From the NCBI GenBank assembly GCA_021738565.1, contig JAIPBT010000024.1, positions 1 to 61,806 of the forward strand: DNA of 61,806 bases, given 5' to 3'. Below the pieces are notes generated by a model. The model did not search any database. It was not told the DNA's origin and was given only the letters and a program-made list of their open reading frames with translations. This DNA is from Bacteroidales bacterium. GTDB lineage: Bacteria > Bacteroidota > Bacteroidia > Bacteroidales > GCA-2748055. A program made the position numbers and the translations under genes. Position 1 is the first letter of the stretch; each line of letters starts with the position of its first letter. Positions 1-9,638 of the stretch are shown here, one piece after another.

Positions 1-30
1 ACCCTTGCATTTTTTGAACAATATTTCTTT

Positions 31-123
31 AGTCTGCAGCACATCATCTACTGCGTTGGCTGCGGCTCGCAGTATTAGTATACAGCTTCGCCTTGCCGCC
101 TTGTAGCTGATGCACTTCAGACT
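31..123. repeat. Imperfect palindromic intergenic element (copy 1)
   Basis: A ~93-base imperfect inverted repeat. The ends AGTCTG/CAGACT pair, the arms continue for about 20 bases with several mismatches, and the centre holds TATTAGTATAC. It lies upstream of the first lipoprotein gene. Its layout (CTAC-GTTG-CTGC, central TTAGTATAC, then a GCCTTG stretch) matches the element at 6177-6297, so I read both as members of one dispersed family. It could fold as a hairpin and act as a terminator or be a REP/MITE-like repeat. Function is unknown. Confidence 0.5.
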
Positions 124-194
124 TTTTCAGCAAGCCCTATTTAAACTTTCTACTTTAAGTATATTTTCTTACTTTTAGGCAAAATTCATGAAAC

Positions 195-1073
195 ATGAGG
201 ATGTTCATAATTCCTGTTCTGCTCCTTGCAGTTTTCATTTCAGGCTGCAATAACCAACCTCCCCCTGTTGAACAACCATTTAAGCCCGATAAAATAACAT
301 CCGAAATCGACGAAGTCAAAGAGATCATTTACTCCATCTATCTTCCAACGGATATGACATTTTTGTTTAGTGAGGCAGGAATCAATTTCAATCCGGATAT
401 CCCAGCTCCCATTGATAATTTTTCACTTTATATCACCGAGGAACAAATTGCGATTATGCTCGGAGTATACGGAGTGGACATGATGTACATGAAACTGCTT
501 GATCAACAAAAATTGTCAGGAGCCTATTTCCACGTGATCAAGACGCTTTCGGAAAATATCAATGTTCCACGATCCATATTCGACGATACAACAGAAAAAC
601 TTGAGCTCTATGTTAAGAACAAGGATTCCATCGCATCCCTGGTGGATATTGTATACAGGCAAACCGATCGATTCTTCAAGGAGAATGGAAATGATCATCT
701 CGCTGCACTTACACTCCTGGGAGGCTGGATCGAAACAATGTATATAGGGACACGCATCCTCAAAACGGACAGCCTCAACAACATTATGGCTGAAAGAATC
801 CTTCAACAAAAATATTCCCTGAACAGTGTTTATACAATCCTGAGCAACTACCAGGAATCACTGAATATCAGGGGATATCTGCTTATGTTAAAAAAACTCC
901 GGAAGGAATTTGATAATGTGGATATCAAATACCAGAAAGAAGGTTTTAATATTGATACTTCAGAAAAGAAAATTCAGACTTACAACACAAAGATATCCTA
1001 TACTTCAAAAACACTTGATAACATACTTGCCCTTATTTTACTTATAAGGGAAGAGACCATCAGGATGAAGTAG
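195..1073 (+). CDS. Unknown lipoprotein, helical, 292 aa
   Basis: The product starts with a short hydrophobic signal ending in FISGC, a convincing lipobox, so it should be a lipidated envelope protein with Cys18 at the mature N-terminus. The remaining ~270 residues are rich in charged and hydrophobic helical stretches, with no catalytic motif I recognise. An ATG at 189 is out of frame, so ATG 195 is the best start. It appears to stand alone between a palindromic element and the GH2-like gene. I do not recognise the family. Confidence 0.75.
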   Translation: MRMFIIPVLLLAVFISGCNNQPPPVEQPFKPDKITSEIDEVKEIIYSIYLPTDMTFLFSEAGINFNPDIPAPIDNFSLYITEEQIAIMLGVYGVDMMYMKLLDQQKLSGAYFHVIKTLSENINVPRSIFDDTTEKLELYVKNKDSIASLVDIVYRQTDRFFKENGNDHLAALTLLGGWIETMYIGTRILKTDSLNNIMAERILQQKYSLNSVYTILSNYQESLNIRGYLLMLKKLRKEFDNVDIKYQKEGFNIDTSEKKIQTYNTKISYTSKTLDNILALILLIREETIRMK

Positions 1074-1253
1074 GATTGTTGCACCAATGATGCCCAAACA
1101 TGCTGTCCTGCCTGTTGTTCCCTGATGGTTCCTGTTTTTAATGGGTACTGTTTCATGACAGCAAAAAAATAAAAACAGCATGAAGTTGCCAGGAGCAATA
1201 CTATCGAAATTGACAACTGTTTAATTTATAACTATTTAAATAAATTACTTCTG

Positions 1254-4172
1254 GTGAAAAAAGTTGTTACAGGATCATTGATCATGCTTTCATATATCTC
1301 CTTAAATGCGCAGATCTCCTCTTCATTTGAACTGCGTTATTTTTCAAAGGATCGCTCAACCCAGGGGCACACTGACTTTAAAGGAGAAAAGGAATATTTT
1401 GGCACCGAACAAAGAATTGAATTTCTTAATGCATATGCAGATGCTGCCTGCCGGTGGTTCTCTGACAGTGCCCTTGACCGCAAAGTAAATACAGGAAAAG
1501 AAATTGAAAATTTCCTGGAAGGGTTTAAACCTCAACCCAGTCCGCAGAAAAGAAATCGAATCCAACTGGATCAATGGAAAAAAACCGGGGCAAAAGGCCA
1601 TGCGATGTCCGGGAAGAACAAGCTGTATCCTGCCTGGGATACACTGGAAGGCATTGCAATAAACAATGGAAATCTGTACTTTCTTCAACCCGGCATTTCC
1701 TTAAAAACGGTTACAGACAGCATCCGGTGGCGCTTTCTTCTGAATTGGAGGGCCATGAGCATGTATGGAAAAAGTCCGATGGTAATTTCTCTTAATATGG
1801 GAAACAGGAACATCATCGAAACAGGCTTTCACTCAAACGGGAACATCTTTTTTTCTGAAAAGGGAAATGACAGGATGGGAATGATCTATGAAACCGGGAA
1901 ATGGTATGATTTCCGGCTTGAAGCCGACATGGTAAATCACAGGTATAATTTGCTTGTCGATGGAAAGAAAACGGGCAACTGGATACCGTTTGCTGCTGCA
2001 GACATGATCGATAATATTAAAATATCCGGTGGGGATGGCGTGGTGCTGGACCACATCAATGGAATATATTTTGATACCACGGGCTGCGACAGGGCACATC
2101 CCTATGATTTCATTCCTTTCATCAATGAAACTTTTCAACCGGATAATGTATCCGGAAACTGGTATGATGAAGATTTCAATGATTTTTCGTGGGAAACAGA
2201 TCAGCTTCCCGCTGTAAGGGGTGGTGTGCTGGAAGCTGGTGAAGACCTGCTCCTGAGAACTAAATTCTCCCCCGGAGCCTTTAAAAAAGCGTGGATGAAT
2301 ATCGAAACCCTTGACCCCGGGGGCGAGGTATGGATCAATGGAAGAATTGTATTTGTTACCCGTGAAAGGCACCCTGTAAAAATTAATATTACAGAATTTC
2401 TTGTACCCCATGTGCAGAATACCATCGCCATCAGGGTATTCTCATACTTCAACAACGGGCCCCTGTACCATTCTTCCCGGGATCGCAATGTGGGCTGGTT
2501 CTGTGGAAGGACATGGATCGATTTCACAGAAGCGGTACATATCGAAAAAGTAAAGGCATTTACCAGCCATACCGGCAAGCAGGCTGAACAATTTCACAGG
2601 ATCGAACTTAAGAACAATACGGATACAACTTTTACGGGTAGTATACGGATAGATTACAATCCCTGGCACCCTGTTGAAGGTTCCGAAAAAACTGCTTCAT
2701 TTAACATTCCCGTTACAATATTTGCAAGGGATTCAGTACACCTGGATCATAAAGGGATGATCAACAATCCGAGGCTCTGGACCCATGACCAGCCAAATCT
2801 CTATCGCGTGCATGTTAAAATCATGTACAATAATGTGGTTATTGACGATGAAGTGATCACAACGGGAATTCGTACAATAAGCCAGGATAGCGGAACCTTC
2901 AGGATCAATAACGAACCGGAACTGCTTGGGGGAGTGCAAACCATGGGATTCCGAATGCCCGTTGAAAACAATGCCAAATGGAACCGGTGCCCTCCTTCAT
3001 ATGTCCTGGCCGATGAATTACTGGCTTGCAAGAAAATGGGCAATGCATTGAGAATCCATGTACATTCCGGCGGCACCTATGCATACAGCATCAATGATCC
3101 CAGGATCGCCGAAATGGCTGACCAGCTGGGACTGATGGTTATCTGGCCCACATCATCATGGATCCGTGAAGGGGAATGGGGAGGGATCGATTTTGAGGGG
3201 TATCCCCAGTACATGGAACAGGTATTCAACCATCCCAGTATTGTCATGTGGGAGGGTTCAAACCACCCCAACCGGTTTGCCGGGAAACCCCTGTCCTATT
3301 CCAACAGGTTCATTTCAAAAATCTACCACACCATCCATTCCACTGATTCTTCCAGGCTGATTTCACCAAGTTCCTACAACAGGCACTTTGCCTACCGAAA
3401 TGATGAGGGTACTGTCGACGCATCCGGTAACACAATTACTGCCTGTCCGGAATGGACCGCCCCAATGATCGTTCGAGGGAACCAGGATGCCATTACAGGT
3501 TACGGTGCAAACTGGCACAATATAAGGAACTGGCCTGACCCATACAGGATCTCATTCCTGGCAAGCACTGAACGGGCTTACTTTAATTTTGAACATGAAG
3601 AGTCGATCGGAATGCAAAATTTTTCTCTTGCGAAAGGAAAGCCATGGTACCAGATGCCCTCCTACGAAAACATCTATGATACCGGAAGCATCGGAAGAGA
3701 GTTTCGTTTCTCGGAATGGAAAGCAAGCCAGGCCTGGCAAGCATTCAGCGCATGGGAATCCATGAAATGGCAAAGGATTTCAGATATTGATGGGTTTAGC
3801 TGGTGCTGCCTTCATGGTGGACCGAACAGCGGAACATACCGGAAACCCCTGATAGATGCACTGGGTCATGCCAAACTTGCTTTTTATACGAATAAAATGG
3901 CGTTACAGGATGTTATTGCCGGAAGTGACAATACAGATGTTATCTTTCACACAAAAGATGAAATCGTTCCTGTTGTCCTGAATATAGGAGAAAGGAAGCT
4001 GATAAAACTGAAAGTGATAGTAGAGACTTCAACAGGAGAAGTTGTGGATTCCAGGGAATACAACAATGTAATACTTGAAAAGGGAAGGACCCAAAAAAAA
4101 TTACCCTCCTTCAGACCTGATTTTGCTGAAGAAGGGTATTATACAATCAAATACTATGTGCTTACACCGTAG
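1254..4172 (+). CDS. Secreted GH2-like glycoside hydrolase with N-terminal lectin-like domain
   Basis: A 972-residue exported protein (signal peptide about residues 1-20 ending LNAQ, start GTG 1254). After an N-terminal stretch resembling a LamG/DUF1080-type beta-sandwich (~100-290) comes a GH2 order: jelly-roll sugar-binding domain (~300-430, VWINGR), Ig-like domain (~440-560) and a TIM-barrel domain (~560-840). The NHPSIVMW motif of GH2 begins at residue 659, but what follows is E-G-S-N-H-P instead of the usual acid/base NE or SD. A nucleophile candidate is Glu780 or Glu782 in FEHEES. The substrate is unknown. The last 11 bases overlap the convergent gene at 4162. It may be a divergent or non-classical GH2 enzyme. 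Confidence 0.8.
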   Translation: MKKVVTGSLIMLSYISLNAQISSSFELRYFSKDRSTQGHTDFKGEKEYFGTEQRIEFLNAYADAACRWFSDSALDRKVNTGKEIENFLEGFKPQPSPQKRNRIQLDQWKKTGAKGHAMSGKNKLYPAWDTLEGIAINNGNLYFLQPGISLKTVTDSIRWRFLLNWRAMSMYGKSPMVISLNMGNRNIIETGFHSNGNIFFSEKGNDRMGMIYETGKWYDFRLEADMVNHRYNLLVDGKKTGNWIPFAAADMIDNIKISGGDGVVLDHINGIYFDTTGCDRAHPYDFIPFINETFQPDNVSGNWYDEDFNDFSWETDQLPAVRGGVLEAGEDLLLRTKFSPGAFKKAWMNIETLDPGGEVWINGRIVFVTRERHPVKINITEFLVPHVQNTIAIRVFSYFNNGPLYHSSRDRNVGWFCGRTWIDFTEAVHIEKVKAFTSHTGKQAEQFHRIELKNNTDTTFTGSIRIDYNPWHPVEGSEKTASFNIPVTIFARDSVHLDHKGMINNPRLWTHDQPNLYRVHVKIMYNNVVIDDEVITTGIRTISQDSGTFRINNEPELLGGVQTMGFRMPVENNAKWNRCPPSYVLADELLACKKMGNALRIHVHSGGTYAYSINDPRIAEMADQLGLMVIWPTSSWIREGEWGGIDFEGYPQYMEQVFNHPSIVMWEGSNHPNRFAGKPLSYSNRFISKIYHTIHSTDSSRLISPSSYNRHFAYRNDEGTVDASGNTITACPEWTAPMIVRGNQDAITGYGANWHNIRNWPDPYRISFLASTERAYFNFEHEESIGMQNFSLAKGKPWYQMPSYENIYDTGSIGREFRFSEWKASQAWQAFSAWESMKWQRISDIDGFSWCCLHGGPNSGTYRKPLIDALGHAKLAFYTNKMALQDVIAGSDNTDVIFHTKDEIVPVVLNIGERKLIKLKVIVETSTGEVVDSREYNNVILEKGRTQKKLPSFRPDFAEEGYYTIKYYVLTP

Positions 4173-4758
4173 GTTCGAAATCACCCAAACCTGTAAGCAA
4201 AGTAAGGTATACATTTGATTTAAATGTGAATCCACTTCCAAGGTCCTCTTCAGCAAATTCATAATCGTTTCCTTCGGAATCTTTGAAAGCAAAACGGAAC
4301 TGTATGCTGAACGTTCCGGTCTCTTCAAGCCAGGATACAAGCTGCTCTGCAACTTCAGTATCAACAGTTACATCCTGCTCTGTAGCCATATCAGCTACAT
4401 CTGTGAGATTGATCGAAGCAATTTCTCCAAGTTCAAGGACATTGGTTGAATCTTCACCGAAAATCTCAATGGTACCGGTAAAAAACAGGTCCTCGGGAAT
4501 TGTATCATCAAGGATTTCATAAGAGATCTTGTTGATCAGATATCCTTCAAGATATTCGGCATAGGCCTGAAATTCCTCATATTCATTAACATCAATAAAT
4601 GTCACCTCAGTGATTCCGATAGGTACATTTTCATTGATTGTAATCTCATAGGTTTCTGAAACAGTCTTGTCAACATCGGGAACCAGGTCGCCTAGTTCTT
4701 CACAAGCTGAGAAAATAAGAATACCTATGAATAATGGTAATACTATTGACTTTTTCAT
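4162..4758 (-). CDS. Small acidic lipoprotein of unknown function
   Basis: The 198-residue product has a signal ending ILIFSAC, a clear lipobox, followed by a strongly acidic, Thr/Val-rich chain that looks like a beta-sandwich. There are no catalytic motifs. It is transcribed toward the GH2-like gene and overlaps its 3' end by 11 bases, so the two stop regions share sequence. I do not recognise the family. A surface-exposed or periplasmic binding role is only a guess. Confidence 0.75.
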   Translation of the reverse strand: MKKSIVLPLFIGILIFSACEELGDLVPDVDKTVSETYEITINENVPIGITEVTFIDVNEYEEFQAYAEYLEGYLINKISYEILDDTIPEDLFFTGTIEIFGEDSTNVLELGEIASINLTDVADMATEQDVTVDTEVAEQLVSWLEETGTFSIQFRFAFKDSEGNDYEFAEEDLGSGFTFKSNVYLTLLTGLGDFEPTV

Positions 4759-5083
4759 TGTTATAAATTTTGGTATTTGGTTTATTTGGTTATTCTAACA
4801 ATATTAAATACAGAATGTTCTCATTTTTATTCCTTTAAAATTACGTTTCAGATCAACAAAGGTTTGTTTTTTATGCTCAAATCAACATTTCTTTTGATAA
4901 AAGGGGCCATAATTATCCATGTATGCCCATCTTTCATCAACTAAAACCAACGGTTTACAGCCGTTAATGAAGCGATTTTTCATGAAAACCAGTCAGGGAC
5001 CGCACGCAACATCAAATTCTATGCCCAGTAAAAGTACTGTGCTGTTTTCGGATAGAAAAGCATCATATTCCTCATCTCCCCTT
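4759..5083. other. Intergenic region, 325 bp
   Basis: AT-rich gap between the divergent acidic lipoprotein promoter region and the end of the UbiA gene. It contains a short inverted repeat AACGG/CCGTT near 4950 and an open frame (4919-5179) that runs into the UbiA gene on the other strand and has no protein-like composition. I see no RNA gene or convincing terminator. Confidence 0.5.
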
Positions 5084-6103
5084 TTAAAAAAGGCCCGTCT
5101 TGAGCACCACCACTTCAAAAATAAGTCCAAGCAGGAACAATCCTCCGAATACTTTATTATACTGGAATGCGTTGGCTGAAAGGTAGAGGGGCCACACATT
5201 CGGGGGAAGGTCAGTAGGTTCTTCCTCTGGCCTAGGCCTGGCATAGATCCTCGAGGTCTTTACAAATTTTGGGACTGCAAGGAGTACAATCAACATTACC
5301 GGTGTGACAAGCTGAAATGCGACCATCGCAATTACAAGCAGGTACTGAATTGCCCAGTTCACGATGTTGGCATACCTGGCCGCCCTTTCTCCGATCAATA
5401 CCGGTAATGTCCTGACCTTCTTAGCTTTGTCCTCATTTAGTTTATCGGTGTGCTTCCCAAATAATACGGAGGTTGGTCCAAGTGCATATACAAGCGATAT
5501 AATGATCACATCGAAGTTTTCCTGCCAGCTCCATCCCCCTGTTGTAACAAGATAGGTACCCCCCACCATGAGCGGCCCCCATATTAAAACAACAGAAGGT
5601 TCGCCAAGACCGATGTATTTCAATGGCCAGGTGTAAAAAAGAACGAAAAATAATCCAATACCAAGAAGGATCAATGCCGGCATTCCTGTGTGCCAGACCA
5701 GGAAAGCTCCCAGACCCAGTGCAACAATGAGTGAAAAACCAATGTACCTGAAAAGCTCACCCCTTGACATCAAACCATGTTGAATAGGCTGAGGCCCGTA
5801 TAATGACCGGTAATAATTGTCCTTGTCAATTCCCCTTTTGAAGTCAACATAATCGTTGATCAGGTTATTGCTTGCATGTGCAAAAATAAGTCCGAACATG
5901 GATGCAAGGAACAAACCCCATGAAAAATTCCCGTCCCTGTATGCAAGTAAACCACCTATTGCTGCACTGAAAGCGGTCATCAAAAACACAGCAGACCGGG
6001 TGGATATTAACCATTTAGCAATAATATCAAGTTCCTTCCATTCCTCCCTGGATACCCTGGGAATGGTCCTTAAAGCCTGAAACCATATCTTCACTGTTCC
6101 CAT
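5084..6103 (-). CDS. UbiA-family prenyltransferase (MenA-like)
   Basis: A 339-residue integral membrane protein with about eight or nine hydrophobic segments. The first Asp-rich motif is at residues 83-93 (NDYVDFKRGID), and the second is in the DKLNEDKAKK stretch near residue 220. Both are Mg-prenyl-diphosphate binding motifs of the UbiA superfamily, which attaches a polyprenyl chain to an aromatic acceptor. In Bacteroidota the usual member is MenA of menaquinone synthesis, but no men genes are nearby, so the acceptor is not settled. The ~45-residue tail after the last motif (RPRPEEEPTDLPPNVWPLYL) is unusual for MenA. Same strand as gpmI, separated by a palindromic element. Confidence 0.8.
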   Translation of the reverse strand: MGTVKIWFQALRTIPRVSREEWKELDIIAKWLISTRSAVFLMTAFSAAIGGLLAYRDGNFSWGLFLASMFGLIFAHASNNLINDYVDFKRGIDKDNYYRSLYGPQPIQHGLMSRGELFRYIGFSLIVALGLGAFLVWHTGMPALILLGIGLFFVLFYTWPLKYIGLGEPSVVLIWGPLMVGGTYLVTTGGWSWQENFDVIIISLVYALGPTSVLFGKHTDKLNEDKAKKVRTLPVLIGERAARYANIVNWAIQYLLVIAMVAFQLVTPVMLIVLLAVPKFVKTSRIYARPRPEEEPTDLPPNVWPLYLSANAFQYNKVFGGLFLLGLIFEVVVLKTGLF

Positions 6104-6176
6104 TTCTATAAGTATTAATTGTGTTTGAAATTAGTTTGTTCAATAATAATATGAGTTTTCTTTTTGACACTAAATA

Positions 6177-6297
6177 GTGGCTGTCCATAATGTCCGATAT
6201 CTACGTTGCTGCAAAAATTTTAAATCCTCGAATACGTTAGTATACTGCGGTTTAAAATTTTTACGCGCCTTGATCTCGAACATTATGATCCAGCCAC
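6177..6297. repeat. Palindromic intergenic element (copy 2), 121 bp
   Basis: The ends form a ~25-base inverted repeat (GTGGCTG-TCCATAATGT against ACATTATGATC-CAGCCAC). An inner perfect 12-bp arm, AAAAATTTTAAA at 6213-6224 and its complement at 6251-6262, flanks a core with TTAGTATAC. The whole unit can fold into one long hairpin. Just outside, ACTAAATAGTGGCTGTC (from 6169) recurs in degenerate form from 6315, like an imperfect flanking duplication. It sits between gpmI and the UbiA gene on the minus strand. It encodes no protein. Confidence 0.65.
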
Positions 6298-6382
6298 TGG
6301 AATGTATTGACAGACTCTAAATAGTGCTTGTCAATAAAGTCGGGTGGCTGGATTGTGACCTGGACAGGCCCGTCAAATGGGT

Positions 6383-7906
6383 TTATTTCTCCACGAGTAC
6401 ATTCCCCGTCATCTCTTCCGGTATATCCACACCCATTATATGGAGGAGTGTGGGAGCAACATCTGCCAGTATTCCCTCATTTATTTTAGAATAATCCCCG
6501 GAGACAAGTATACAGGGCACCGGGTTCAGGGAATGGGCAGTATTTGGAGAACCATCCTCATTCACTGCATTGTCGGCATTTCCATGATCAGCAATGATGA
6601 GTATATCGTAGCCGTTCTCCCTTCCTGCTTTTACAACATCACCAACACATTCATCCACCGTGGTTATGGCCTTTTTGATCGCTTCATATACACCCGTATG
6701 GCCCACCATGTCACCGTTGGCAAAATTAAGACAGATGAAATCATGTTTGCCGGTATGCAGGTCCTCTACAATCCTGTCACGAACCCCATAAGCACTCATT
6801 TCAGGCTGAAGGTCATAAGTTGCCACCTTTGGCGACGATACCAGGATCCTGTCTTCATTTTCATAAACTTCCTCCCTTCCCCCTGAAAAGAAAAATGTAA
6901 CATGGGCATATTTTTCCGTTTCTGCGATTCTTAACTGGCTCAGTCCTTCCCTTGCAATCACTTCCCCCAAGGTATTGGTGACATTTTCCTTCTGAAAAAT
7001 AACATGCATCCCGTGGAATGTAACATCATAAGGAGTCATGGTACAATAATGCAATGGTAAGGTTTTCAGTCCACGATCCGGCATATCCTGCTGCGTAAGT
7101 ACGACCGTCAGTTCCTTTGCCCGGTCGTTCCTGAAGTTAAAAAATACGATCACATCCCCTTCTTTGATCGTACCTACCGGAGTTTCATCTTCATTTACCA
7201 TAACGATGGGTTTGACAAATTCATCGGTCACACCTTCATCATAAGATTCCTGGATGGTTTGCAATATGTCCGTCGACTGCTTGCCAGTTCCTTTTACAAG
7301 AAGATCATAGGCTTCTTTGATCCTTTCCCACCTTTTATCCCTGTCCATTGCATAATACCTGCCAATGAAAGATGCAAGGCGACCATTGGATGTTTCAAGA
7401 TGATCCAGCAGGTTCTTAATGTAACCTTTACCGCTCTGCGGATCGGTATCCCTTCCGTCACCAAAACCATGGATAAATACCTTTTCAATTCCATATTCAC
7501 CGGTCATATCACAAAGGGCATAAAGATGCTTGTCAAGGGAATGAACTCCGCCATCAGAAAGCAATCCCATGAAATGAACCGCTTTATTATGCTCTTTCGC
7601 ATGGGTAAACGCATTTACAAGTACTTCATTTTCCTTTATTGTCCCATCCTCAATGGCCCTGTTGATCTTTACCAGGTCCTGGTAAACAATACGCCCGGCA
7701 CCTAAGTTGAGGTGACCGACCTCCGAATTTCCCATCTGGCCTTCGGGCAAACCTACGTTCTCACCGGATGCATGCAAACGGCTTGTTGGGTATTTTTCCT
7801 GTAAATGATCCATATTGGGCGTCTGAACACTGCTGATCACATCAGTTTTGTCTCCCTTGCCAATGCCCCATCCGTCCAGGATCATAAGTAATGTTTTCTT
7901 TCTCAT
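6383..7906 (-). CDS. gpmI: 2,3-bisphosphoglycerate-independent phosphoglycerate mutase
   Basis: Cytosolic glycolytic enzyme that interconverts 3- and 2-phosphoglycerate using two Mn ions and a phosphoserine. From the ATG at 7906 the protein is 507 residues, the usual length. It begins [11 protein letters not shown] (metal-ligand Asp11), carries the phosphorylated Ser61 in GNSEVGH, and has the later metal motifs IADHGNAD and NTAHS. The frame opens further upstream to 7963, but those residues are not conserved in the family, so I start at 7906. It is followed on the same strand by a palindromic element and then the UbiA gene. Confidence 0.96.
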   Translation of the reverse strand: MRKKTLLMILDGWGIGKGDKTDVISSVQTPNMDHLQEKYPTSRLHASGENVGLPEGQMGNSEVGHLNLGAGRIVYQDLVKINRAIEDGTIKENEVLVNAFTHAKEHNKAVHFMGLLSDGGVHSLDKHLYALCDMTGEYGIEKVFIHGFGDGRDTDPQSGKGYIKNLLDHLETSNGRLASFIGRYYAMDRDKRWERIKEAYDLLVKGTGKQSTDILQTIQESYDEGVTDEFVKPIVMVNEDETPVGTIKEGDVIVFFNFRNDRAKELTVVLTQQDMPDRGLKTLPLHYCTMTPYDVTFHGMHVIFQKENVTNTLGEVIAREGLSQLRIAETEKYAHVTFFFSGGREEVYENEDRILVSSPKVATYDLQPEMSAYGVRDRIVEDLHTGKHDFICLNFANGDMVGHTGVYEAIKKAITTVDECVGDVVKAGRENGYDILIIADHGNADNAVNEDGSPNTAHSLNPVPCILVSGDYSKINEGILADVAPTLLHIMGVDIPEEMTGNVLVEK

Positions 7907-8253
7907 TTGTTTAAAATTTATTATTCTATTGATAATGAAGAAATAACAAATCTCTTCACTCATGTAACCGCTGCACTCTCACATGAGATTTTTTAATCAT
8001 GCCCTTTTGTGATAGTATGATCAATAAATATCATGTTCGTTTCATGGTCTGAATATTATAAAGGGTTTGTTATCAAAACAAAAGCCATTGTAAAAAGTTT
8101 ATCTCCACCGGCTGAAACAAGGACACAAATTTAGATGTTTTTATGTTATCATCGCACTTTCTTTTGAAAGAATTACAGAAGGAATCACCTGGTTTTTATT
8201 ACTTTTATTCCAAATATTTACACCCTGTTTGATCATTTTTAAATATCCCTGTT
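7907..8253. other. Divergent intergenic region, 347 bp
   Basis: Promoter region between gpmI (minus) and the DUF1080-PHP gene (plus). It is AT-rich with several TTTG-containing stretches, but no -33/-7 pair I would assign with confidence. I see no hairpin, riboswitch or small gene. Confidence 0.4.
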
Positions 8254-9636
8254 ATGAAAAAAGTCCCTTTCCTTCTGCTGCTGGTAATTATTTTTACAGA
8301 TTGCACACACACCGGCAAAACCACAGACCTGCTTGTTAATGCAGACAGGTGGACAGGTGAAGAACCCTTGTTCATTGAAAATGGGGCAGTGGTTCTTGAA
8401 GGACCCTACAAAACGTATACATATGACCCCGGTCTATTTAAAACATTTGAGAATTTCGAGCTGTCAGCTTCCATAATGACCTCACCCGGCGCAAAGGCGA
8501 CGCTTATATTCCATACAGACAAAAAAGATACCGGCAAAGGATATGAAGTCAGGATCGATAACAGCGCAACAGGTGACTGGAACAGGTTGTTAAAGACGGG
8601 AAGCCTTTCGTCCATCAGGAATGTGTACTACAACATGATCCCTGACGGGGAGTGGTTCGATCTGAAGATAAAGGTGGTCGAAAACCATATTTTCATTTCT
8701 GTAAATGACTACCCGGTATTGGATTATACAGAACCCGGAATGCCATACCGTCCTTCAAATTATGAAAAAAGAATGCTGGGAACCGGTACTTTCACAATAA
8801 AAACATTATATAAGCATACAACTCTCGCAATAAACGAATTGAAGGTAACACGGCTTCCTTCCGCTGATGTGAAAAAAAATGACAACCCCGGATTCACAAA
8901 AAAAATAACACAATTGCATATGCGCAATATCCCTGTTGCAGACTTCCATGTGCATGAAAAAGGAGATCTGACAATGCCCCTGTTAATAGAAAGATCTGCC
9001 AAACTTGGCATCAACTATGGTATTGCTGCCAATTGCGGCTTAAAATTCCCCATCCAGACCGACGAAGAGCTGGAAGCATACCTGCATTCGATCCAGGGAC
9101 TTCCGATTTTCAAAGCCATGCAGGCAGAAGGTCGGGAATGGGTGGATATGTTCTCTCCTGAACTCGTAAATGAATTTGATTATGCATTTACCGATGCCAT
9201 GACCTGGACAAACAGGAAAGACAAAAGAATGCGCCTGTGGATACCCGAAGAAACAGAAATTGGAGATCCCGGTGATTTTATGGAACAGCTGGTTTCTCAA
9301 ATAGAAAAAGTCGTTACGGAACCCATCGCAATCTATGTCAATCCAACTTACCTGCCTGTGGAGATTGAAGACATGTATGATGAATTATGGACAAATGAAA
9401 GGATTGACAGGGTTGTCGGTGCATTGAAAAAGAACAATGTTGCCCTTGAGATCAACAGTCGCCTTAAACTTCCAGGAAGCAGGGTAATTGCAAAGGCAAA
9501 AGAAGCCGGAGTCAAGTTTGCAATGGGTACCAACAATACAAATTCTGAGAACCTGGGCAATCTTGACTGGTCCATTGAAATGCTGGAAAAACACGATCTC
9601 GGTCCTGAACATATGTTCCTGCCGGGAAGCAAGTAA
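8254..9636 (+). CDS. DUF1080-like lipoprotein fused to a PHP-type domain
   Basis: A 460-residue protein with a putative lipoprotein signal (hydrophobic run then TDC). Residues ~25-205 form a concanavalin-like beta-sandwich of the DUF1080 (3-keto-disaccharide hydrolase) type (SASIMTSPG, GYEVRID, WFDLKIKV, FISVNDYPVLDY). Residues ~225-460 look like a PHP metal-dependent hydrolase: VADFHVHEKGD at ~229, then GINYGIAANCG, and near the end EAGVKFAMGTNN. This suggests a periplasmic enzyme acting on a glycan derivative, perhaps with the convergent DUF1080 lipoprotein whose stop lies two bases away. The substrate is unknown and the fusion is the notable point. Confidence 0.75.
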   Translation: MKKVPFLLLLVIIFTDCTHTGKTTDLLVNADRWTGEEPLFIENGAVVLEGPYKTYTYDPGLFKTFENFELSASIMTSPGAKATLIFHTDKKDTGKGYEVRIDNSATGDWNRLLKTGSLSSIRNVYYNMIPDGEWFDLKIKVVENHIFISVNDYPVLDYTEPGMPYRPSNYEKRMLGTGTFTIKTLYKHTTLAINELKVTRLPSADVKKNDNPGFTKKITQLHMRNIPVADFHVHEKGDLTMPLLIERSAKLGINYGIAANCGLKFPIQTDEELEAYLHSIQGLPIFKAMQAEGREWVDMFSPELVNEFDYAFTDAMTWTNRKDKRMRLWIPEETEIGDPGDFMEQLVSQIEKVVTEPIAIYVNPTYLPVEIEDMYDELWTNERIDRVVGALKKNNVALEINSRLKLPGSRVIAKAKEAGVKFAMGTNNTNSENLGNLDWSIEMLEKHDLGPEHMFLPGSK

Positions 9637-9638
9637 TT

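Noticed and set aside
4919-5179. Open frame overlapping the end of the UbiA gene
   Set aside because: It lies mostly opposite the UbiA gene, is Ser/Lys rich, and resembles no protein family. I treat it as a chance frame.
7907-7963. Extension of gpmI to 7963
   Set aside because: The family starts at [14 protein letters not shown]; the extra 19 residues have no support.
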